From Trichomonas vaginalis G3 (Eukaryota > Parabasalia > Trichomonadida > Trichomonadidae): a stretch of DNA of 64,000 bases. The DNA lies in assembly GCF_026262505.1 (NCBI RefSeq), contig NC_067205.1, forward strand, positions 17,980,001 to 18,044,000. The letters run 5' to 3'. Positions 34,641-42,695 of the stretch are shown here, in pieces (positions within the stretch are counted from its first letter, which is position 1; each line of letters opens with the position of its first letter). The notes below the pieces were generated by a model. It was not told the DNA's origin. It was given only the letters and a program-made list of their open reading frames with translations, and did not search any database. Made by a program: the position numbers and the translations under genes.

Positions 34641-34656
34641 TTATTTTCATGAATAA
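34534..34656 (+). CDS. Maverick B terminal-repeat micro-ORF (inward)
   Basis: A 40-residue frame, MMSDIPRLIKHCINPEWNQW, then a basic His/Arg-rich tail. It begins directly after a TATATATAG box. Related sequence occurs at all four Maverick ends, with small length differences. It is either a real micro-gene duplicated by the terminal repeat or a chance frame kept by the repeat's own conservation. Confidence 0.35.
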   Translation: MMSDIPRLIKHCINPEWNQWSHNQRPHKRVKEIRNNYFHE

Positions 34657-34738
34657 AAAATAAACTTTAAAAATTCATGTCTTACGAAAAATTAAAACTT
34701 AGTTATGTTTATTATTTTATTTTTTTATTTTGTATGAA

Positions 34739-35845
34739 ATGAGCGTCAAAACTAACAACGTTAAAAAATTGGGATTCACAAACGAGGAAATAAAGGATAT
34801 ATTAGAGGAGGCGGGTTATGAGGTTGATAAATATTATTTAAGAAATTGTAAAAAATTCGCGGAGTTTTTAAATGATTTAGATTATGATGGAAAAATGAAT
34901 AAAGATGATGTTATAAATTTCTTATATCCCACATCTGAAGAAGAAAAACCTAAAGAACCTGATGTTTTCCCTGAATATTATGAAGAACGGATTAAAGATG
35001 ATGAATACAATGAAATTGAAAGACTGGAAAAAATAAGAGATGAAATAGATGAAAAAATTAAGGAATTAAGAGAAGTTGAAAAATATAATGAAAATGAAGT
35101 AGAGGGTTTAATGAATATCCCAGCTTCAGAATCAGAAGTTCAGAAATCTCATGAAGAAAGATATAAAAATTATGCCTTAGAATCAACACAAAATTTATTA
35201 GATGGTGAAATAGATGAAACACTTTCAGAAGAAGGAACTAAATTTATTCGTAAACATAAGTTACAATTTATTGATAATGAAGAATACCCCTGTATCCTAC
35301 TTTCACCCCCTCTCGATTCCGAAAAATTCAAAAAAGCTCTTAAAAAGGTGACATATGCAACTAATACGATTAAGAAAGAAGATCATGATATTTACACAAA
35401 TTATTATTTAAATAAATGCACAGGTGTTGATAAAGTTTTTGATTTATTAGATAAAATATCAAAAGAAACCATTGGAACCTATAAAATTTTGTGTGATTGT
35501 GGTTTCATTATTGAAGATACCAATAATGTTTCATATGAAAGAACAGCACCGAAGGAAGACGAAGTTGAAAGGTCTATACCATTCGTTATTAAGAATATAA
35601 AAGATATGAAAACGTATAAGCATTATATTTATTCATTTATTTCAGAAAAAATGGAAGCAACCCATAAAACATCTTCTCATCATTTTATAGCTATTCATAC
35701 ATTCCTTTTCAAAGTTGTGAAATTAAATAAGACAGGAATTAGATTTAATGTATCAGGGTACGCATTCTTGAGTAAATTAAAATGTATTCGTCACGTCGCA
35801 GATGATAAAAATTTATGTGTTCTTAATTCATTTTATGGGCTTTAA
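34739..35845 (+). CDS. Maverick B protein with EF-hand-like loop and coiled coil
   Basis: A 368-residue frame. The start is MSVKTNNVKKLGFTNEEIKD at the ATG in GAAATGAGCG; the upstream extension would use TTG. Around residues 37-60, FAEFLNDLDYDGKMNKDDVI reads helix-loop-helix with DLDYDGKMNKDD matching the EF-hand loop spacing (D-x-D-x-D-G, acidic at position 12). Residues about 80-125 are a charged coiled coil. The C-terminal half is mixed alpha/beta with several Cys (KILCDCGF) and shares nothing I recognise. It may be the terminal or maturation protein, but this is only a positional guess: protein-primed polymerases need a terminal protein and none is otherwise visible. It looks whole here. 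Confidence 0.65.
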   Translation: MSVKTNNVKKLGFTNEEIKDILEEAGYEVDKYYLRNCKKFAEFLNDLDYDGKMNKDDVINFLYPTSEEEKPKEPDVFPEYYEERIKDDEYNEIERLEKIRDEIDEKIKELREVEKYNENEVEGLMNIPASESEVQKSHEERYKNYALESTQNLLDGEIDETLSEEGTKFIRKHKLQFIDNEEYPCILLSPPLDSEKFKKALKKVTYATNTIKKEDHDIYTNYYLNKCTGVDKVFDLLDKISKETIGTYKILCDCGFIIEDTNNVSYERTAPKEDEVERSIPFVIKNIKDMKTYKHYIYSFISEKMEATHKTSSHHFIAIHTFLFKVVKLNKTGIRFNVSGYAFLSKLKCIRHVADDKNLCVLNSFYGL

Positions 35846-35893
35846 AAATAAACTTTATTTTTATTTATTTTTTAATTTTTTATTCTTACATAA

Positions 35894-38800
35894 ATGAACA
35901 AAAACGGAACAGCTAAAATGAATGATAATCAAATTAGAGCAGAAGGTAGAAGGTTATTTAAACGCTTCTATAACATTCCTGATGGTGCTAATCCTAAAAC
36001 TCGTAGGAGCTATTTAAATGAAGCAATAGATGCATATGAAGGGTTTGACATTTCATCAGAAAGTGAGAGATTAGCGAGAATGTTAAATGTTAATATTGAT
36101 TTCTATTATTGTGATCCTCAACCAGAAGACGTGGACATAAATATAGGTAGACTTTCCATTAGTGGAATCAATAATGATAGATCCAGAATTTGAAACAGTA
36201 AATATTTTATTAACACAGAGTCCATGTGGAAAACTTCACGCTGACAGAATAACAGACGTTGAAGCACTCACCGGCTATAAAGTTTGTCCATTTTGTAAAG
36301 AAGAAGTTTATTCTATCCGTGATGATCCAGAAAGGAAAACCAAAGAAGATTTTTAAAGCATTGTGAGAAATGTAAAGAAAATAATGGGAGATTAATTCAA
36401 GACGTTCAGTTGCAAAAGACACAGCAACCATATGCACCACATATTACGAAACAGAAGATATATCAGTGGTTATTAGCTCACAATTTGCAGAAATATTATA
36501 AACCGACAAGATATTATATTACTTTTGACTTTGAAACATTAGAGACTAAAGAAGAATTACAACTTTCTGAGTGTGCAACTTTGAATGCTTACTTAAAACC
36601 ATTCATGGTATCATCAACGGTTAAATTAAACGATAAAACATATACGAGGAATTTTTGCTTAACTTCGAGTGATTCTTTTATTTCTGATTGGATTGAGTTT
36701 TTATTTTCAACCTGTTCATTAGTTGTTGAATCAAATATGAGTCAATATGAAGAATTATTGAAGCCGCAAACGGTGGGGACTTTGTCTCATACATTAAATG
36801 AAAAACAGAAGGAAGCATTTAAAGAACTTCTAGATGAGGAATTCAATAAAGTGAATATCATAGGTTTTAATTCGGGAAAGTTTGATTTAAATTTAATTCT
36901 TCATGATTTAAACACTGCAAAATGGAAAATAAAATCAATGCTGGGTTCATCTTCACAATTTAAGCAAATCGTTGTAAAGAAAACAAACGTTCCATATGAA
37001 TTGAGATTTATTGACATCAGAAATTATATAGCGGGTGGGACATTAGACCAATTCACTCAAGATTTCGGAAACAATAAATCACGTGTTAAATCCTTTTTCC
37101 CTTATCAATTCATCACGTGGGAAAATTACGAAGAAGAATTATATAAAGTGGAACCATTCACTCAAGATTCATTTTATTCAGCATTAACCCAAGAAACTAT
37201 ATCAGATAGTGATTATCAAATATATCTCAATGATGCTAAAAATTTTAAGAATAGATTAGAATATTTTATTCATTATTGCAATAAAGATGTTGAAATTATG
37301 ATTGACCCAATCGATAAAATTATTGAAGAAACATTTGTTTATAAAATTGATATGCTTCATAATCTTTCTTTATCATCGAATGCTTCAATGATTCGTTACG
37401 CTTTAGCATATAAAGACTTTAATCCTAATGAAAAATATCCTGAGGAAGAGATAGAATCAAGTTTTGAATTAACGAAAAAGTATTGGAAATATAAAATTGA
37501 ATCATATAAGAAACAAGATGAAAAAGCAGAAAGAGAAACTAAAAATAATGTTTCAATGGATGATTTTCAATACTATCACGATTTAATCCTTTCATCTAAA
37601 TGCAAAATGTGTGGTAAAGCGTTTACATATGCTAATAAACCAACATTGGATAGAATCGATAATGAAAAACCACATACTAAAGAAAATTGTCAGTTAATGT
37701 GTTGTTATTGCAATGTCGTAAAATCAAATAAAGATGAAGATGTTCAACGTTTAAGAATCAATTTAAGAAATTATGCATTAAAAAATAATTTACCAATGAC
37801 TTTAGATTCAGTTGAAGCTTATCACATTCTCCGTAATGGAATTACTGGTGGTCTATCAAATGTTCAACATAGAGTAAATCTTAAAGGAATCACGCACATT
37901 AATAAACTTGCATATAATTCAGAAACTAAAACTGTATCAAATGAGGACACCACCAACATTATGACTCATTTCGTTGGTGTTGATTTTAATTCATTATATC
38001 CTTCATCATTTTCATCTAATCCTCATGATTTCATTCAATATACTGACCATAAAATGTATATGCCGGGAAGATTGAATGGTGTTATCATTTGTGATACAGC
38101 AACAAAGAAAGCAAAAGCACTGGGAATAATTAAGAAGAAAAATACTTTATTCGTGGCTGAAGTAAAGGGTCACATTGATGAAAAATACATTAATGATTAC
38201 ATAAACTTTTTACCGATAATAAGAAACTTAGATATTATCACAGATGAAAAAACAATTGGCAGTTTTATGTATAATTACATGAAATCAAACAATCTACCGG
38301 TTGACCAGAAACAGAGGAAATTAACTCAGTTAGCATCAACATACAACCAATATCAACCATTTTCTTCTTATTATCTTTGGTATCTAATAGACAGATTTCA
38401 TTTTATCATTGATGACATTCAATCAATTTTAACATTTACTAAAAACACTTGTTTTAATGAATTTGCGAACGAATTTATGAACGAAAGACAAAAGGCTGAA
38501 TTAGAAGGAAATAAAGGAAAAAGTTTATTTTGCAAGATTTCGCTTAATGGATCATATGGTTATGATGCAATGAATACACAAAATTACGCAAAGACTAAAA
38601 TAATGAATGCACAGAAAGCACGCGTTGCATGTATGTCAAATAAGTTTAAAAACATAAGAGAAATAGGTGAAGATACATATCAAGTGATGCTTAAAGATAG
38701 ATTTTATAGATGTGATACATGTTTACAAGAGGCATTCTTCACTTTAGATAATGCTAAATACTGGTATTTGGTTTTCATTTATGATTTTATGTATAAATGC

Positions 38801-39361
38801 TTGAATGTTAATCGTTTTCATTTCATTGAAGGTGATACTGATTCATCTTATTGGGCAATCGCTGGCGACCCAAATCTTCCTAACACTCAAGCATTTCAAG
38901 CAATTGTTACCGATAAACAATTTTATGATAAAAACATTTTCAAATTCGCACCATTTGATTTCTTCTGTTTTGATGAGAAATTTAAACCTAAATTAAAGAA
39001 TAAAGCTGAAGAAAAAGCACATGAGAAGAAGTTATTGGGTTTAGCAATTCAGAAACAAGGTGATAACATGGTTGCTTTATGCCCTAAGTGTTATACATCA
39101 TTCAACGGTTCAATTGATGGAAGTGATTTTAAAAAGATTGCACAAAAAATGAAAGGTGTTAGTTTACGACAAAATAAACAATTAACACCTAAAAATTATT
39201 TGGGTATAATAAATGATAAAGTGATATTTGATGGTCAGAATATTAATTTACAACTTAAAAACGGGTCAATGACTCGCTTAACAATCGGTAAGACTGCATT
39301 AACAGGAGCACACACTAAGGCTGTATGTTGTGAAAATGGATGTTGTATGCCATTTATTTAA
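35894..39361 (+). pseudogene. Maverick B protein-primed family B DNA polymerase with HNH-like zinc cluster
   Basis: Replicative polymerase of the element (DNA_pol_B_2 type). The longest open part is 36410-39361 (983 residues). In it: exonuclease motif I YYITFDFETLE (about 36-46), exo II IIGFNSGKFDLN (about 149-160), exo III HYCNKDVEIM (about 290-299), motif A VGVDFNSLYPSSF (about 521-533), motif B KISLNGSYGYDAM (about 709), and motif C EGDTDSSYW (about 806). Between exo III and motif A lies CKMCGKAF...LDRIDNEKPHTKENCQ...CCYCN (about 398-436), which has the cysteine and His/Asn pattern of HNH/treble-clef nucleases. An upstream part (from MNKNGTAKMNDNQIRAEGRR) carries a CPFCKEE pair. About two breaks in the N-terminal region; catalytic motifs look intact. 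Confidence 0.9.
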
Positions 39362-39486
39362 TACAATTTAAAATTTTATTTTTAATAAAATGCCACAGAA
39401 GAGACAAAAGGAACCGTAAATAATGGTTTTGATACTATGATTCAAAGAGGTGGGCCCCCTTAAACATTTATTTTATTTTTATATAA

Positions 39487-41007
39487 ATGGATAACACAGC
39501 TTTAAAAAATTTAATTTATGATTTAGTACTTAATCAAAATTTTCTTAATTATTATGAATTAAAATCATATCTCCAAAAACATAATAACAATATAACGGGT
39601 GATGATATGGATTATTATTATCTATATTATAAAAATGAAATTTTGAAATATCATGATAAAATAATTTCTAAAATTAAAGACAAAATTAAAAATAATGAAT
39701 ATACAAAGGAAAAAACTAAATCACAACTTAAACAATTGAAAGATTTCAAAAATAAAGTATTAACAGAAGAAGATATTGATGAATTATATAAATTATATAA
39801 TCATGAGCCGCAAAAAACAAAGGAACAAAAACAAAAGGTGCAAAACGCCCAGGTCCTTCAGACCATAAATGAAGCACAAGCTTTAATTTATGATTCATTA
39901 GTTAAACCATATTCAGCCCGACTTTTAAATGAAGATCAACTTTTGGAATTCATCCTTCAACATAAACTCGAAGCGGGAAAGTATATCAAACCTTTATATA
40001 CAGCATATTTAAAACAAATGAATAGAATACATCCAGAATTAATGAAGGGGGGAATGAAATCCAAAATCAAAGCAGATAAAATTAAACCACTTGCAACACC
40101 AAAACCTCCAACGACAGTACCTCCTCCTCCTTCAGTTAATCCTTCATCATTCACTTTATTATATCCATTTCAAACATTAAAGAAGCAAAAAGATTTTAAA
40201 AAGGATTTCAAGATATTAAATAAACCAATTGACCCGAAAATTCAACCGTTAAAGGAAAAATTTGGTCGCCCTTCATTTGCTCCATATCCATATTCATACG
40301 AAATCGATCATTTAGAATATTCAAAAGGAAACGTTACTTATTTATTTGCCATTAACATTAACACTAGATATTTATATTGCATTCCGGTGAAAGGGAAAAC
40401 AGAACAGGAAACAAGAAGAGCTATACAATACTTACTAGATCATGAAAGAGTAGATAATATCAGGGGTGATGGTGATAAAGGATTTCAGGCAGCTATGGCT
40501 CATTATTTCCCACAAATTAATTTTTACTTTTCATCCTCTCCATATACGTTTCATAATAAAATAGTTGATGCGGTAATGAGAACTCTTAGAGATGCGTTAG
40601 GGGTTAACGGTCAGATATACTGGGATGGAAATCATGACTCCATCATACAGCAGTTAGTATATTATTACAATAATACATGGCATAGAACTATAAACATGAA
40701 ACCAGTGGAAATGAAAAATGATATTTCAAAAGAATGGGAATATATTAGAAAGCAAATGGAAAGGTTAAATGATGTTAAACGTGAACAAATTAATTCGGGG
40801 CTCATGAATTTTAAACAAGGGGATAAAGTTTTGATTCATCTCGATTATGGAAAAACTGATAAATCAATGACAAAAAGAAGACGAAGATTTGACACAATAG
40901 CTGAATTTGTTAGATATATTAACGGCAATGCATTAGTTGAAGTTGACAATAAATTAATAGAAATTCCGATTTATTTTATTACTCCATTATATTTAAATAA
41001 TATTTAA
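39487..41007 (+). CDS. Maverick B integrase (DDE, c-integrase)
   Basis: A 506-residue frame. The helical N-terminal 100 residues are Lys-rich. A Pro/Thr/Ser linker (PLATPKPPTTVPPPPSVNPS) leads to the rve core: YEIDHLEYSKGN (first Asp, about 275), RGDGDKGF (second Asp, about 325), then NKIVDAVMRTLRDAL (third acidic position region). The C-terminal SH3-like domain includes KQGDKVLIHLDYGK and a basic KRRRRFD. It joins element ends to target DNA with a short target duplication. The start is MDNTALKNLIYDL behind TTTTTATATAAATG. The 32-nt double hairpin encoding KVQNAQVLQTI is at 39835-39866. The frame looks whole. Confidence 0.9.
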   Translation: MDNTALKNLIYDLVLNQNFLNYYELKSYLQKHNNNITGDDMDYYYLYYKNEILKYHDKIISKIKDKIKNNEYTKEKTKSQLKQLKDFKNKVLTEEDIDELYKLYNHEPQKTKEQKQKVQNAQVLQTINEAQALIYDSLVKPYSARLLNEDQLLEFILQHKLEAGKYIKPLYTAYLKQMNRIHPELMKGGMKSKIKADKIKPLATPKPPTTVPPPPSVNPSSFTLLYPFQTLKKQKDFKKDFKILNKPIDPKIQPLKEKFGRPSFAPYPYSYEIDHLEYSKGNVTYLFAININTRYLYCIPVKGKTEQETRRAIQYLLDHERVDNIRGDGDKGFQAAMAHYFPQINFYFSSSPYTFHNKIVDAVMRTLRDALGVNGQIYWDGNHDSIIQQLVYYYNNTWHRTINMKPVEMKNDISKEWEYIRKQMERLNDVKREQINSGLMNFKQGDKVLIHLDYGKTDKSMTKRRRRFDTIAEFVRYINGNALVEVDNKLIEIPIYFITPLYLNNI

Positions 41008-41027
41008 TTTTTTTTATTTCGTAAGAA

Positions 41028-41300
41028 ATGAGTGACAACGAAGCAGCCAAGAGTCCAGACGATGAATATAAAAAGAAACTAAACAGAATTAAATCAAAAA
41101 TATGCTATTACAAAAAGAAGCCGCAATGTGGTGGGGTTGAAAACGATCAAGAGATGAAAGAAATAATCGAAAAATTAAAAACTTACCGTTCAATCCTTAA
41201 ACTGAGTGAAGCAAAAATAAAAGAATTTAATAGAATAAATAAATTGATTGGAAGAGATGAATTTAATAAAGATGAATTTTTAAACTCAATCCAAATTTAA
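41028..41300 (+). CDS. Maverick B small Lys-rich coiled-coil protein
   Basis: 90 residues, MSDNEAAKSPDDEYKKKLNR, with a KICYYKKKPQC segment and a C-terminal helical stretch. It starts 21 bp after the integrase stop, in the TTTCGTAAGAAATGAGTG leader. Charge and length suggest a DNA-binding accessory protein; function unknown. Confidence 0.55.
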   Translation: MSDNEAAKSPDDEYKKKLNRIKSKICYYKKKPQCGGVENDQEMKEIIEKLKTYRSILKLSEAKIKEFNRINKLIGRDEFNKDEFLNSIQI

Positions 41301-41303
41301 TTT

Positions 41304-41417
41304 TTATTCCTCATCTTCTCTGTTTTTCGTGGTTTGTTGTTTTTAATTTTTCGATTATTTCTTTCTTCCCTTGTTATGATTCGTGGTAAATTTTGAGCTT
41401 GTGGGGTATTCATTCAT
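41304..41417 (-). CDS. Maverick B small basic protein (short form of the 25760 gene)
   Basis: About 37 codons. It begins just after the ATATGAATGAATACC leader and converges with the previous gene (ends 3 bp apart). It shares N-terminus and C-terminal codons with the A copy, but lacks the hairpin-bearing middle. Confidence 0.4.
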
Positions 41418-41440
41418 ATAAAAATAAAATTTGATGTTAT

Positions 41441-42650
41441 CGTTATTTTATCATTAATGGTTTCAGGTTATTCAATAATGAATTATTTTTGAAGAACTGA
41501 AGGTGCTATCATTTTGACAACAACACGAGAGGAAGGCAATAATGAATTATTTTTGAAGAACTGAAGGTGCTACCATGTTGTCATGTTGACGACATGACAT
41601 TGTGTCAACAACACGAGAGGAAGGCAATAATGAATTATTTTTGAAGAACTGAAGGTGCTACCATGTTACCGGGTGCTACCATGTCAATTAATTTCTTTTA
41701 AAAATGGTGACAACATGACATTTTGACAACAACACGAGAGGAAGGCAATAATGAATTATTTTTGAAGAACTGAAGGTGCTACCATGTTGTCATGTTGACG
41801 ACATGACATTGTGTCAACAACACGAGAGGAAGGCAATAATGAATTATTTTTGAAGAACTGAAGGTGCTACCATGTTGTCATGTTGACGACATGACATTGT
41901 GTCAACAACACGAGAGGAAGGCAATAATGAATTATTTTTGAAGAACTGAAGGTGCTACCATGTTGTCATGTTGACGACATGACATTGTGTCAACAACACG
42001 AGAGGAAGGCAATAATGAATTATTTTTGAAGAACTGAAGGTGCTACCATGTTACCGGGTGCTACCATGTCAATTAATTTCTTTTAAAAATGGTGACAACA
42101 TGACATTTTGACAACAACACGAGAGGAAGGCAATAATGAATTATTTTTGAAGAACTGAAGGTGCTACCATGTTGTCATGTTGACGACATGACATTGTGTC
42201 AACAACACGAGAGGAAGGCAATAATGAATTATTTTTGAAGAACTGAAGGTGCTACCATGTTGTCATGTTGACGACATGACATTGTGTCAACAACACGAGA
42301 GGAAGGCAATAATGAATTATTTTTGAAGAACTGAAGGTGCTACCATGTTACCGGGTGCTACCATGTCAATTAATTTCTTTTAAAAATGGTGACAACATGA
42401 CATTTTGACAACAACACGAGAGGAAGGCAATAATGAATTATTTTTGAAGAACTGAAGGTGCTACCATGTTGTCATGTTGACGACATGACATTGTGTCAAC
42501 AACACGAGAGGAAGGCAATAATGAATTATTTTTGAAGAACTGAAGGTGCTACCATGTTACCGGGTGCTACCATGTCAATTAATTTCTTTTAAAAATGGTG
42601 ACAACATGACATTTTGACAACAGTTCAGGAAATTTGATGTAGCCCAAAAA
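41441..42650 (+). repeat. Iteron-like tandem array left of primase-helicase
   Basis: About 12 units of two lengths: about 88 bp (containing GTCATGTTGACGACATGAC) and about 121 bp (containing CCGGGTGCTACCATGTCAAT). All share CGAGAGGAAGGCAATAATG and TTGAAGAACTGAAGGTGCTA. The short form contains an inverted dyad GTCATGT/ACATGAC. The last unit runs into the leader of the helicase gene. The inverse array is at 45800-46390. Candidate replication origin or initiator-binding region, by position and repeat structure. Confidence 0.85.
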
Positions 42651-42695
42651 TAAAGTTAGTTTTAAAATTATTTTTATTTTTTTATTCCTATATAA

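Noticed and set aside
39361-39486. Possible micro-gene between polymerase and integrase
   Set aside because: The conserved stretch is very short and its only frame is too small to support; it may be a leader or 3' end.
41441-42650. CRISPR-like appearance of regularly repeated units
   Set aside because: Units are 88-121 bp and repeat throughout; there are no unique spacers and no cas genes, and the host is a eukaryote.
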